DNA of 64,000 nucleotides from Spiribacter halobius (GCF_020883455.1 NZ_CP086615.1:1612001-1676000); one strand, 5' to 3'; positions 9,990-18,715 are shown, counted from the stretch's first letter. Notes: generated from the letters alone by a model not told the origin. Made by a program: numbers and translations.

Positions 9990-10871
9990 ATGAGAACACA
10001 GCACCTCGTAGCCGGCATCGCTGGCCTCGTCATCGCCTGCGGCATCGGCAGCCCGGCCGTCGCCCAGGAGTTCCAGGAGACCCTGCAGCGCATCAAGGAC
10101 CGCGGCACCATCAACATCGGCCACCGCGAGGCCTCGGTGCCGTTCGCCTACATCGGCGAGGAGGGCGACGAGCCCATCGGCTACACCATCGATATCTGCC
10201 TCAACGTGGTGGATCGCATCGAGGAAGTGATCGGCGTCGACGAGCTCGAGATCAACTGGGTGGCGATCAATCCGCAGACGCGGATTCCGCTGATGGCGAA
10301 CGGCACCACCGACATGGAGTGCGGCTCGACCACCAACAACTTCACCCGCCAGCAGCAGGTGGACTACGCCTACACCACCTACATCACCGGCACCCGGCTG
10401 CTGACCAAGAAGGACAGCGGCATCGAGAACGTCGAGGACCTCTCCGGCAACGTCATCGCGCTTGCCCAGGGCACCACCAACGAGCGGGTGGTCAAGGAGG
10501 CGATCGAGGAGCGCGATATCGAGGACGTGGAGGTGCTCTCGGTGGCGGACCATGATGAGGGCTTCCTTGCCCTGCAGACGGACCGCGTGGATGCCTACTC
10601 CACCGACGACATCCTGCTCGCCGGACTGATCGAGAAGGCGCGCAATCCGGACGATTACCACATCGTCGGGGACATGCTGTCTTTCGAGCCCTACGCCATC
10701 ATGGTGCCGAAGAACGACAGCGAGTTCCGGCGCGTGGTGAACATGGAGCTCGCGGAGCTCTTCCGCAGCGGCGAGATCTACGACATCTACGACAAGTGGT
10801 TCCCGCCCATGGGCGTGCCGCTGTCCGACATGCTGGATTACGCCTTCAAGGTCCAGGCGGTGCCGGAATAA
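9990..10871 (+). CDS. gltI: Glutamate/aspartate-type ABC transporter, periplasmic binding protein
   Basis: A 293-residue binding protein of the GltI/AapJ group. The signal peptide ends SPAVAQ and the mature part starts EFQETLQRIKDRGTINIGHR. GSTTNNFTRQQQVDYAYTTY, LAQGTTNERVV and TDRVDAYSTDDILLAGLI are the recognisable family segments. ATG 9990 follows GGAGGG by nine bases. It heads a complete binding protein-permease-permease-ATPase operon to 13052. Related proteins bind glutamate, aspartate or similar acids; the neighbouring PLP lyase raises the possibility of L-cysteate, an aspartate analogue (inference). Confidence 0.88.
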   Translation: MRTQHLVAGIAGLVIACGIGSPAVAQEFQETLQRIKDRGTINIGHREASVPFAYIGEEGDEPIGYTIDICLNVVDRIEEVIGVDELEINWVAINPQTRIPLMANGTTDMECGSTTNNFTRQQQVDYAYTTYITGTRLLTKKDSGIENVEDLSGNVIALAQGTTNERVVKEAIEERDIEDVEVLSVADHDEGFLALQTDRVDAYSTDDILLAGLIEKARNPDDYHIVGDMLSFEPYAIMVPKNDSEFRRVVNMELAELFRSGEIYDIYDKWFPPMGVPLSDMLDYAFKVQAVPE

Positions 10872-10886
10872 GGCCCGGTTCCACCG

Positions 10887-10924
10887 AAACGGCGCCGGGG
10901 CCCGGCACGGGTCCCGGCGCGTTT
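10887..10924 (+). promoter_or_regulatory. Intercistronic hairpin after binding-protein gene
   Basis: Starting 15 bases after the gltI-like stop, GCGCCGGG pairs with CCCGGCGC, extended outward by AAAC/GTTT with one bulged G, giving a long GC stem. Only three Ts follow. The position is the same as that of the hairpin at 3955-3988 and points to segmental mRNA protection or partial termination. Confidence 0.5.
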
Positions 10925-10947
10925 CCTAGCGAGGGCGTGCAAGCACC

Positions 10948-11667
10948 ATGAACTACAGCTGGAACTGGGGCATCCTCTTCCAGGAGCCATACTTCGGCTG
11001 GCTCATCTCGGGCACCGGCTGGACCCTGGCGGTGGCGAGCGCGGCCTGGATCATCGCCTTCGTGGTCGGCTCGGCCATCGGCATTCTCCGCACCACGCCG
11101 AGCCGCCTCGCCCGCGGCTTCGGTACCGCCTACGTCGAGCTCTTCCGCGGCATTCCGCTGCTGGTGCAGCTCTTCCTCTGGTACTTCGTCGTGCCCGAGC
11201 TGGTGCCTCATGAGCTGGGCATGTGGATGAAGCGCGACATGCCCAATCCCGAGTACACCACGGCGGTGATCTGCCTCGGCCTCTACACCGCCGCGCGGGT
11301 GGCCGAGCAGGTGCGCTCCGGGATCGAGTCCCTCGGGCGCGATCTGGTCTACGCCGGGCTCGCCATCGGGTTGACGCCGCTGCAGAACTATCTCTACATC
11401 CGGCTGCCGATCAGCTACCGCATCATCATTCCGCCGCTCACCTCGGAGTTCCTGACGATCTTCAAGAACTCCGCGCTGGCGCTGACCATCGGCGTGCTGG
11501 AGCTCACCGCCCAGGCCCGCCAGATCGAGAACTACACCTTCCAGGGCTTCGAGGCGTTCACCGCGGCGACGGTGATCTATCTCGTCATCACGATGCTGGT
11601 GGTATTCATCATGCGCATCATCGAGCGCTACACGAAGGTGCCGGGTTTCGGCGCGGGTGCCCGGTAG
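10948..11667 (+). CDS. gltJ: Glutamate/aspartate-type ABC transporter permease 1
   Basis: A 239-residue permease with N-terminal MNYSWNWGILFQEPYFGWLI, the segment ELFRGIPLLVQLFLWYFVVPE and the EAA-loop region SLGRDLVYAGLAIGLTPLQN. This pattern (long periplasmic insert after VVPELVPHELG) is that of GltJ. It lies 76 bases after the binding-protein gene and three bases before the second permease gene, in an operon with matching ATPase. Confidence 0.87.
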   Translation: MNYSWNWGILFQEPYFGWLISGTGWTLAVASAAWIIAFVVGSAIGILRTTPSRLARGFGTAYVELFRGIPLLVQLFLWYFVVPELVPHELGMWMKRDMPNPEYTTAVICLGLYTAARVAEQVRSGIESLGRDLVYAGLAIGLTPLQNYLYIRLPISYRIIIPPLTSEFLTIFKNSALALTIGVLELTAQARQIENYTFQGFEAFTAATVIYLVITMLVVFIMRIIERYTKVPGFGAGAR

Positions 11668-11670
11668 GCC

Positions 11671-12327
11671 ATGGCGGACTTCGACTATCAGGTCATCATC
11701 GACTCGCTGCCCTTCCTGTGGCGCGGGATGCAGCTCAGCCTGCTGCTTACGGCGCTGGCCCTGTGCATCGGGTTCGCCTGGGGCACGGTGCTCGCCATCA
11801 TGCGCGTCTGGGGACCGGCACCGATCCGCTGGTTCAGCGCGGTCTACGTCAACGTCTTCCGCTCGATCCCGCTGATCCTGGTCATCTTCTGGTTCTACTT
11901 CCTGGTGCCGCTGGTCACCGGCGAGTCCGTGGGGCAGTTCCAAAGCGCGCTGATCGCCTTCGCGCTGTTCGAGGCCGCCTACTACGCCGAGATCATGCGA
12001 GCCGGGTTCAACTCCGTATCCCGCGAGCAGTACTACGCCGGGCAGGCCATCGGCCTGACCTATCGGCAGAACATGCAGTACATCATCCTGCCGCAGGCGT
12101 TCCGGAACATGATCCCGGTGCTGGTGACCCAGGCCATCATTCTCTTTCAGGACACCTCGCTGGTGTACGTCGTCGCGCTGCGTGATTTCATGACCTCCGC
12201 CAGTGTGGTCGCGAGCCGCGAGGGGCGCCTGGTGGAGATGTACACCTTCGCGGCCCTCGTCTATTTCGTCATCTGCTTTTCGGGCTCCATGTTCGTCAAG
12301 CGCCTGCAGAAGAAGACGGTTTCATGA
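11671..12327 (+). CDS. gltK: Glutamate/aspartate-type ABC transporter permease 2
   Basis: A 218-residue permease of the GltK type: [20 protein letters not shown] at the usual RGTP position and [20 protein letters not shown] for the EAA loop, then [16 protein letters not shown]. It begins three bases after the first permease and overlaps the ATPase gene by four bases, so all three should be made in fixed ratio. Confidence 0.87.
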   Translation: MADFDYQVIIDSLPFLWRGMQLSLLLTALALCIGFAWGTVLAIMRVWGPAPIRWFSAVYVNVFRSIPLILVIFWFYFLVPLVTGESVGQFQSALIAFALFEAAYYAEIMRAGFNSVSREQYYAGQAIGLTYRQNMQYIILPQAFRNMIPVLVTQAIILFQDTSLVYVVALRDFMTSASVVASREGRLVEMYTFAALVYFVICFSGSMFVKRLQKKTVS

Positions 12328-13052
12328 TCGAGATCGAGCACGTCAGCAAGTGGTTCGGTGACTTTCAGGCCCTCAAGGACTGCTCGCTGAATGTGGAGCA
12401 GGGCGAGGTGGTCGTCGTCTGCGGGCCCTCGGGCTCCGGCAAGAGCACGCTGATCAAGTGCGTCAACGCCCTCGAGCCGGTGGACGAGGGGCGCATCGTG
12501 GTCAACGGCATCGAGGTGACCACCCGGCGCACCAACCTGCCCAAGGTGCGGGCGAAGATCGGCATGGTGTTCCAGCACTTCGAGCTGTTTCCGCACAAGA
12601 CCGTCATCGAGAACGTCACGCTCGGCCAGATCAAGGTGCTGAACCGCAGCGCGGAAGAAGCCCGCGAGAAGGGCGAGCAGCTGCTGGAGCGGGTCGGGTT
12701 GGCTGACCAGGCGGAGAAGTACCCCGCGGCGCTGTCCGGCGGTCAGAAGCAGCGGGTGGCAATCGCCCGTGCGCTGGCCATGGACCCGGTCGCCATGCTC
12801 TTCGACGAGCCTACCTCGGCGCTGGATCCGGAGATGATCTCGGAGGTGCTGGACGTGATGGTGCAGCTCGCGCAGGAGGGCATGACCATGATCGTGGTCA
12901 CCCATGAGATGGGCTTTGCCAGCAAGGTGGCCCAGCGCGTGGTGTTCATGGACCAGGGCGAGATCGTCGAGGTCCAGGAGACCGATCGCTTCTTCAAGCG
13001 CCCGGAAACGGACCGCGCACAGTACTTCCTCTCCCGCATCCTCCACGAGTGA
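12324..13052 (+). CDS. gltL: Glutamate/aspartate-type ABC transporter, ATP-binding protein
   Basis: A 242-residue ATPase, almost the same length as E. coli GltL and similar over its whole length ([39 protein letters not shown]). Walker A, Q-loop FQHFELFPH, signature [15 protein letters not shown], Walker [16 protein letters not shown] and the H-loop THEM are all present. It is the last transporter gene; the PLP enzyme at 13086 starts 33 bases later and is likely in the same transcript. Confidence 0.9.
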   Translation: MIEIEHVSKWFGDFQALKDCSLNVEQGEVVVVCGPSGSGKSTLIKCVNALEPVDEGRIVVNGIEVTTRRTNLPKVRAKIGMVFQHFELFPHKTVIENVTLGQIKVLNRSAEEAREKGEQLLERVGLADQAEKYPAALSGGQKQRVAIARALAMDPVAMLFDEPTSALDPEMISEVLDVMVQLAQEGMTMIVVTHEMGFASKVAQRVVFMDQGEIVEVQETDRFFKRPETDRAQYFLSRILHE

Positions 13053-13085
13053 ACGCCTCAGCCACCGCCCGGGGAGGGCGTGACG

Positions 13086-14342
13086 ATGGACACGGATTCC
13101 TTCGGTAACCCGCTGGCGGCGGGTCTGCCCTATGCTCGGGGCCGGATTCTCCGCAGCACCGAGGACGACCTCACCAAGCTGCGCCATGCCTGGACGCTGA
13201 TCGAGCGCCGCCTGGCCGCGGGTGCCGGGGTTTTCAACTTCACCGGTCTCGAGCGCGGCTTCCACGCGGGCGCGGACGAGGTGCTGGACGACGAGCTGGC
13301 GCCGGCCCGGCATGCGCAGCGCCTCGCCGTGCTCGCCTGCGAGCACCTGGGCGGCGACCCCGGGCGCCATGACGTCATGCTGTTCAACCGCCAGACCGCG
13401 GCGCTGATGGCGGCCATGCTCTGCCTGGCGGAGCGTGGCGATACCATCATCGGCGTCTCGCCGACCTACAGCCATCCGTGCATCGCCCGCGGTGCCGGTC
13501 AGGTCGGTGCGCGCTACCTGGACGTGGTCGGCAGCGAGGGGCTGCGCCGGGCGCTGCGCGAGGCGGACGGCGTGTCCCTGGTGGTTCTGACCCGCCTGGC
13601 GGTGAGCTACGAAATCCTGCCCGAGGAGGAGCTGCGGGAGATCGTCACCCTGGCGCACCGCCATGGCGCGCGGGTACTCCTGGATGACGCCGGCGGCGCC
13701 CGCGTCGGCCCCGCGCTGTTCGAGCAGTCGCGATCACTGGAATACGGCGTCGACGTGGCGTCCACCGGGCTCGACAAGTACGGGACCGTGGGCCCGCGGC
13801 TCGGCCTGATGGTGGGCGAGCGCGACCTGGTGGCGCGGATCCGCGCCTTCGCCTTCGGCTTCGGCCTGGAGGCCCGGCCGATGCTGTATCCGGCCGTCGT
13901 GGCTTCCCTGGCACAGTACCGGCCGGCCCGGGTGCGGGAGCTGGTGGCCGCGACGAAGGGCGTTGCCACGGCGCTGCGCGGACGGCTTGGCGCGCGCGTC
14001 TCCGAGACCCCGATCATCGCGCTGTTGCGGGGCGAGGATATCCTGGAGCTGGCACTCGAGCGTGCCGGGCTTGCGGCCACCCGCGTCGTGCCGGTGGAGG
14101 CGACGGCGGCGCTGGCGATGACGCTGCTGCGCGAGCATGGCGTGCACACTGTGCATCTCGCGGCCATCCCGCCGGGAACCTCCGCGCTGCTGATCAAGTT
14201 CGTGCCACCGGAAACCCTGGAGCGCTTCGGCGGCCCGGACGCCCTGGCGGCCGCCATCGACGAGAGCATAAGCAGGGTGGCGACGCTGCTCACCGACGAG
14301 GCCGCCCTGCGGGCGGCGATTCTCGGTCCCGACGCGGAGTAG
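13086..14342 (+). CDS. PLP-dependent fold-type I enzyme, SelA-like, unknown substrate
   Basis: A 418-residue protein with the layout of SelA/DgaE-like and class V aminotransferase-fold enzymes. Visible landmarks are NRQTAALMAAMLCLAERGD, the PLP-ring aspartate in ARVLLDDAGGARVG, and the probable Schiff-base Lys in STGLDKYGTVGPRLGLMVG. It is not a canonical SelA (that is longer and sits with selB). ATG 13086 has GGGGAGGG seven bases ahead, better than GTG 13080. Position behind the acidic amino-acid importer suggests that it acts on the imported compound (inference). Elimination or lyase chemistry is common in this group. Confidence 0.7.
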   Translation: MDTDSFGNPLAAGLPYARGRILRSTEDDLTKLRHAWTLIERRLAAGAGVFNFTGLERGFHAGADEVLDDELAPARHAQRLAVLACEHLGGDPGRHDVMLFNRQTAALMAAMLCLAERGDTIIGVSPTYSHPCIARGAGQVGARYLDVVGSEGLRRALREADGVSLVVLTRLAVSYEILPEEELREIVTLAHRHGARVLLDDAGGARVGPALFEQSRSLEYGVDVASTGLDKYGTVGPRLGLMVGERDLVARIRAFAFGFGLEARPMLYPAVVASLAQYRPARVRELVAATKGVATALRGRLGARVSETPIIALLRGEDILELALERAGLAATRVVPVEATAALAMTLLREHGVHTVHLAAIPPGTSALLIKFVPPETLERFGGPDALAAAIDESISRVATLLTDEAALRAAILGPDAE

Positions 14343-14344
14343 GT

Positions 14345-14610
14345 ACTAATCGTTTCGGAAGTGTTGTCAGGTCTCAGCGGGCCTGTGCGCCGCGGCGGCA
14401 AGGCGCGAGCCGCGCAGTGTAGCCGGGCTACATAAGCGGCGAGCAACGCAGTCCGCCGCGGCGCACAGCCTCGCCCTGCGGGAGCCCCGGAGCGGGCCGG
14501 CGTCGGCGTTGCGCTCGCTTGACGTGGAATCACCACGCCGGCGCTCCCGTGCCTTGCCGCCGGCCCGCTCCGGGGCTCTGAGACCTGACAATACTTCCGA
14601 AACGATTAGT
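14345..14610. repeat. Composite palindromic element E: 33-bp outer arms enclosing two long hairpins
   Basis: Outer arms 14345-14377 and 14578-14610 pair over 33 positions with one G-T (start ACTAATCGTTTCGGAAG). Inside, hairpin 1 pairs TGTGCGCCGCGGCGG (14384-14398) with 14453-14467, 15 bp perfect, and has an inner TGTAGCC/GGCTACA hairpin. Hairpin 2 pairs 14482-14501 with 14559-14578, 20 bp perfect, beginning GAGCCCCGGAGCGGG. Both hairpins hold the internal-loop pair CAAGGCRCGRG and CGAGC(GC)AACGC, hairpin 2 in the opposite orientation. This fills the gap between the PLP gene and the LysE gene (14343-14698); it is too long and symmetric to be only a terminator. Confidence 0.85.
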
Positions 14611-14698
14611 AAGCGCCGGCCAGCGCCGTCGGGCCTCCGCAAGCCCCCGGCACTCCGGTATCATCGGACGACGGCGTGGGATGCGTTGAGGGCGCGCG

Positions 14699-15319
14699 GT
14701 GAGTCTGGAGAGCTGGTTCCTGTTCCTGGCGGTGAGCCTGGTCCCGGCGATGTCGCCCGGGCCGGCGGTGGTGCTTGCGCTCAGCAACAGCCTGCGCTTC
14801 TCGCCGCGGGCGACGCTCTGGTCCGCGCTCGGCAACGCGCTCGGGCTGCTGGTGCTCGGTGCCGCCGTGACCCTCGGCCTCGGGGGGCTGATCGCGGCCT
14901 CGGCGAGCGCCTTCACCGCGCTGAAGCTCCTGGGCGCAGCCTACCTCGTCTACCTCGGCGTGCGCATCTGGCGGCGTGGCGCCGGCGAGATGGAGTGCCG
15001 GGTGACCGCCGGCGCGGCGCGTCCCGGACGTCTGTTTCGGGAGGGGTTGCTGGTCGCGGTGACCAACCCCAAGGCGATGATCATTCTGGTGGCCCTGCTG
15101 CCGCCGTTCCTGGACAGCAGCGCGGCGGTGTGGCTGCAGGGCAGCATCCTGTCGCTTACCTATGCCGTTCTCTGCTTCCTCAACCACATGCTGGTGGCGA
15201 TCTGCGCCGAGCCGCTGCGGCTCGCCCTGCGCAGCCCGCGGGGCCAGCGCATGCTGCGGCGCGGCCTGGGCGGGACCTTCGTCGGTGTGGGCGCGGCGCT
15301 GGCGGCCTCCGGGCCCTGA
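14699..15319 (+). CDS. LysE/RhtB-family amino-acid exporter
   Basis: A 206-residue inner-membrane protein with about six hydrophobic spans. The family signature near the N-terminus is VPAMSPGPAVVLALSNSL, and GALLYLVYLG-like spacing is seen as LLGAAYLVYLGVRIWRRG, followed by NPKAMIILVALLPPFL. It should export amino acids or related metabolites. GTG 14699 follows GAGGG by six bases. The radical SAM gene begins ten bases after its stop. Confidence 0.88.
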   Translation: MSLESWFLFLAVSLVPAMSPGPAVVLALSNSLRFSPRATLWSALGNALGLLVLGAAVTLGLGGLIAASASAFTALKLLGAAYLVYLGVRIWRRGAGEMECRVTAGAARPGRLFREGLLVAVTNPKAMIILVALLPPFLDSSAAVWLQGSILSLTYAVLCFLNHMLVAICAEPLRLALRSPRGQRMLRRGLGGTFVGVGAALAASGP

Positions 15320-15328
15320 GGGCAGGGC

Positions 15329-16423
15329 GTGAGCGAGGGGCGTGCGCCGCTGCCGCCCCGGCCGCAGCGCGGCCGTGGCGCCGTGAGCAACCGCGAGGGG
15401 CGTTTCGCCCGTCAGCGGCACGAGCCCCTGGACAGCGACTGGTCCGACCCCGCCGGCGAGGTGCCCGAGTCCTCGCCGCGGACCACGGTGGCTGAGGATC
15501 GCTCGCGCCGGGTCATCACCTACAACCGCTCGCCGGATATCGGCTTCGACCGCTCGCTGAATCCCTACCGGGGCTGCGAGCACGGCTGCATCTACTGCTA
15601 TGCCCGGCCGAGCCACAGCTATCTGGACCTCTCGCCGGGGCTCGACTTCGAGACGCGGCTGTTCCAGAAGCCGGATGCGCCGGAGCAGCTGGCGCGGGAG
15701 CTGCGGGCCGAGGGCTACCGGCCGGCGCCCATCGCGCTGGGTGTCAACACCGATGCCTGGCAGCCGGTGGAGAAGCGGCTGCGGCTCACCCGGCGCATCC
15801 TCGAGGTGCTGCTCGCGTTCCGCCACCCGGTGCGCGTGATCAGCAAGTCCGTGCTCATCGAGCGCGATCTCGACCTGCTGGCAGCGCTCGCCGAGCAGGG
15901 GCTGGTGACGGCGGACGTCAGCGTCACGACCCTGGACGATGAGCTTAACCGGCGCCTGGAGCCCCGCGCCGCTGGCGGCCGCCGCCGCCTGGCGATGATC
16001 CGTCGCCTGGCCGCCGCCGGCGTGCCCACCAGCGTGCTCATGGCGCCGGTGATCCCCGCTCTCAACGACCATGAGATCGAGTGTGTCCTCGAAGCCGGCG
16101 CCGAGGCGGGCGCAGCGGCGGCGAGCTACGTCATCCTGCGGCTGCCCCACGAGGTGGCGCCGCTGTTCGAGGAGTGGCTGGAAACCCACTACCCGCAGCG
16201 CGCCGCCCACGTCCTGAGTCTCGTCAGCCAGCTGCACGGCGGGCGCACCTACCGCGCCGAGTTCGGCAGCCGCATGCGTGGCAGCGGCGAGCTGGCGACG
16301 CTGATTGCCCAGCGCTTCAATGTGGCCCGGCGCCGCCACGGCCTCGCCGAGAGCCTGCCACAGCCGCGCTGCGACGCCTTCCAGCCGCCGCCGGCGGCAG
16401 GCGATCAGCTGGGCCTGTTCTGA
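15329..16423 (+). CDS. PA0069-family radical SAM protein
   Basis: A 364-residue radical SAM protein. The cluster motif is GCEHGCIYC (CxxxCxYC, with CYARPSHSYLDL after it), preceded by VITYNRSPDIGFDRSLNPYRG, the family hallmark. The TIM-barrel segments LGVNTDAWQPVEKRL and VISKSVLIERDLDLL follow. The biological substrate of this family is unknown to me. The first 45 residues are Arg/Pro-rich and poorly conserved, so the GTG at 15329 is provisional; a GTG at 15382 region is an alternative. Confidence 0.85.
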   Translation: MSEGRAPLPPRPQRGRGAVSNREGRFARQRHEPLDSDWSDPAGEVPESSPRTTVAEDRSRRVITYNRSPDIGFDRSLNPYRGCEHGCIYCYARPSHSYLDLSPGLDFETRLFQKPDAPEQLARELRAEGYRPAPIALGVNTDAWQPVEKRLRLTRRILEVLLAFRHPVRVISKSVLIERDLDLLAALAEQGLVTADVSVTTLDDELNRRLEPRAAGGRRRLAMIRRLAAAGVPTSVLMAPVIPALNDHEIECVLEAGAEAGAAAASYVILRLPHEVAPLFEEWLETHYPQRAAHVLSLVSQLHGGRTYRAEFGSRMRGSGELATLIAQRFNVARRRHGLAESLPQPRCDAFQPPPAAGDQLGLF

Positions 16424-16492
16424 GCCCCCGCGGCATTCCGATACCGGCGCGGCCTGCGCTATGCTGGAGTGCCGCGAGCGCGGAGGTGCCCC

Positions 16493-16870
16493 ATGAACCC
16501 CTTGCTCGAGCTGGCCGAAAGGCGGATTCAGGAGTCCCTGGAAAGGGGCGAGCTGGATGATCTCCCCGGGCAGGGCAGGCCGCTGGCGCTGGACGACGAC
16601 AGTGGGGTACCCGAGCACCTGCGAGCGGCCTACCGCGTCCTGAAGAACGCCAACTGCCTGCCGCCGGAGCTAGCCGAACAGCAGGAGATCCGGCGCCTCG
16701 AGGATCTCCTCGCCCACGTCCACGAGCCGCAGGGGCCCGAGGCCGCGGCGGCCCGCCAGCGGCTGCTCGTGCTGCGCCTGTCCGTGGAGCGCCACAGCGG
16801 TCGTCCGCTGCGGACGGTGGCGGGCTACCAGGAGCAGCTGGCGGAGCGCCTGTCCGGATCCCGCGAATGA
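16493..16870 (+). CDS. DUF1992 (DnaJ-homologue subfamily C 28-like) protein
   Basis: A 125-residue cytosolic protein with the family motif AERRIQESLERGELDDLPGQ then GRPLALDDDSGVPEHLRAAY and VLKNANCLPPELAEQQEIRR. Function is not established for the family; it lacks a J domain. ATG 16493 has GGAGG nine bases ahead. Its stop overlaps the start of the cardiolipin synthase gene (ATGA), so the two are coupled. Confidence 0.85.
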   Translation: MNPLLELAERRIQESLERGELDDLPGQGRPLALDDDSGVPEHLRAAYRVLKNANCLPPELAEQQEIRRLEDLLAHVHEPQGPEAAAARQRLLVLRLSVERHSGRPLRTVAGYQEQLAERLSGSRE

Positions 16871-17991
16871 GCGGCGGCGACGTCTCCGGCCTGCACGGTG
16901 ACCGCCGGCGCTCGGCGGTCACCGCGGCGTTTCCCAAGGAGGTGTTCACCGAGGGCGACGAGCTCTACGGTCGCATGCTGGCCGAGATCGGCGCGGCGCG
17001 CCGTGAGGTCTGCCTCGAGACCTACATCTACTGCGACGACGCGGTCGGCCGCCGTTTCGCCCGGGCCCTGGCCGAGCGCGCGGAGGCCGGCGTGCGCGTG
17101 CGCCTGCTGGTGGATGCGTTTGGCTCGCTTGGCTGCTTCCCCCGGGCGCTGGAGGACGAGCTGCGGCGAACGGGCGTGCGGGTACGCCGGTTCCACCGCT
17201 GGCAGTGGCGGAATCCGCTGCGCTACAACCGCCGGGACCACCGCAAGCTCCTGGTGGTGGACGGGCAGGCCGCCTACCTCGGCGGTTTCAACATTCATGC
17301 CGAGAGCTCGCGGCGGGCGGTGGGGGAGCGCCGCTGGCGCGATACCCACGTGCGCTTCGCGGGGGCGCTGGCGCGTGATGCCGCGGAGCAGTTCGACCTT
17401 TTCTGGTACCGCCGCTGGCGGCGGCACCAGCCCCTGCGCCTGCCGGCGACGGATGTCCTCGCCGGCAACCACAACGCCTATGCCCGCCGGCGCCTGCGCT
17501 ATTTCATCGACGATATCCTGGAGACGGCGCGCCGCCAGGTCTGGCTGACCACCCCCTACTTCGTTCCCGACCACGCCATGCAGCGCCGGCTGGTGGAGGC
17601 CGCGGGTCGCGGCGTCGACGTGCGCATCCTGGTACCGGGCAAGAACGACATCCGGCTCGTGCGCTGGGCCTCCCATGCGGCCTACGCGCGGCTGCTCGGG
17701 GGCGGCGTGCGGCTGTTCGAGTACCGACCCCGCCTTCTGCATGCCAAGACGGTGGTCGCGGACGGCGAGTGGAGCATGGTCGGCACGGCGAATCTCGACT
17801 ACCGCAGCTTCCGCGACAACTACGAGCTCAATCTGATCTCCTCGGACCCGGCCCTGTGTGCCCGGCTCGAGGAGAGCTTCCGCGCGGATCTGCGCGAGAG
17901 TATCGAGGTCCATCCGCGGCGCTGGCAGGAACGGCACCGCCTGGAGCATCTCGCCGAGGCGGTGGGGTGGTTCGCCCGGCGCTGGCTGTGA
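16867..17991 (+). CDS. clsB: Cardiolipin synthase B-type phospholipase D-family protein
   Basis: A 374-residue PLD-superfamily enzyme with both HKD motifs: HRKLLVVDGQAAYLGGFN (about residue 120) and HAKTVVADGEWSMVGTANLD (about residue 290). Length and lack of N-terminal membrane spans match ClsB, which makes cardiolipin from phosphatidylglycerol and phosphatidylethanolamine at the inner membrane. More cardiolipin is a common response to salt. It overlaps the DUF1992 gene by four bases. Confidence 0.82.
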   Translation: MSGGDVSGLHGDRRRSAVTAAFPKEVFTEGDELYGRMLAEIGAARREVCLETYIYCDDAVGRRFARALAERAEAGVRVRLLVDAFGSLGCFPRALEDELRRTGVRVRRFHRWQWRNPLRYNRRDHRKLLVVDGQAAYLGGFNIHAESSRRAVGERRWRDTHVRFAGALARDAAEQFDLFWYRRWRRHQPLRLPATDVLAGNHNAYARRRLRYFIDDILETARRQVWLTTPYFVPDHAMQRRLVEAAGRGVDVRILVPGKNDIRLVRWASHAAYARLLGGGVRLFEYRPRLLHAKTVVADGEWSMVGTANLDYRSFRDNYELNLISSDPALCARLEESFRADLRESIEVHPRRWQERHRLEHLAEAVGWFARRWL

Positions 17992-18078
17992 GCGCTGCGC
18001 GTTGACACCCACCGGCGCGAACCTGCTACCGTCACCGGTCTTTACCGACGCAGTCCGCCATCGGCGAGAGGTTGCCCC

Positions 18079-18675
18079 ATGATGCGCATGATCACCCGCG
18101 GCTTTACCACCATCGCCCTGGCCACGACGCTGTCGCTTCTGGCGGCGCCGGCCTTCGCGCAGAGCATGGAGGGCAACGGCGGCGGCCAGGGCGGCGGCGA
18201 GGCGGCCGCCCTGCAGCAGGAATTGCAGGACCTGCAGCGCCAGCTTGCGGAGATCCGCACCGCGGCCATGGAGAACAACCCGGAGCTGCAGGAGCGCCAG
18301 ACGTCGCTGCAGAACGAGGTGATGACGCGGATGCGCGACGAAGGGGTCAACCCCGAGCAGGACATTCGCGAGCTGCAGGATCTCGCCACTCAGCTGCGCA
18401 GCGGCGACCTTAGCCAGTCCGAGCAGCAGGAGCTTGCCCGGGAGTACCAGCAGACGCGCCAGGAGCTCCTGGAGGCGCGGCGCACTGCGCTGGATGACGA
18501 GAATATCCGCCGGGCCCAGGAGGACTTCCGGGAGGATCTGGTCACTGCCATGGAGGCGGAGAACCCGGACGTGCGCGACCTCATCGAGGAGTTCGAAGCC
18601 ACCCGTGAGGCGCTGCGTGAGCAGATGCAGGGCGGCGGGCCTGGGGCTGGCGGCGGCAGCGCGGGCGCCCAGTGA
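18079..18675 (+). CDS. Periplasmic coiled-coil protein of unknown function
   Basis: A 198-residue protein with a signal peptide (TLSLLAAPAFAQ) and then a Gly-rich patch, a long heptad-rich helix (LQQELQDLQRQLAEIRTA onward to about residue 180) and a Gly/Ala tail. Composition is dominated by Glu, Gln, Leu and Arg. I do not recognise a family; the shape resembles small periplasmic coiled-coil chaperone-like or stress proteins. The likely start is the first or second ATG at 18079. It is followed after 40 bases by a DUF2721 membrane protein gene. Confidence 0.7.
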   Translation: MMRMITRGFTTIALATTLSLLAAPAFAQSMEGNGGGQGGGEAAALQQELQDLQRQLAEIRTAAMENNPELQERQTSLQNEVMTRMRDEGVNPEQDIRELQDLATQLRSGDLSQSEQQELAREYQQTRQELLEARRTALDDENIRRAQEDFREDLVTAMEAENPDVRDLIEEFEATREALREQMQGGGPGAGGGSAGAQ

Positions 18676-18715
18676 CCCCCGACGGACGGCGCGGCCGCTC
18701 GCGGCGGGGCAGGGC

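Noticed and set aside
14345-14610. Transposon (MITE) or simple terminator for the element after the PLP gene
   Set aside because: There is no target duplication or T-run. Three nested stems with conserved loops are not expected for either. A MITE origin of the family cannot be fully excluded.
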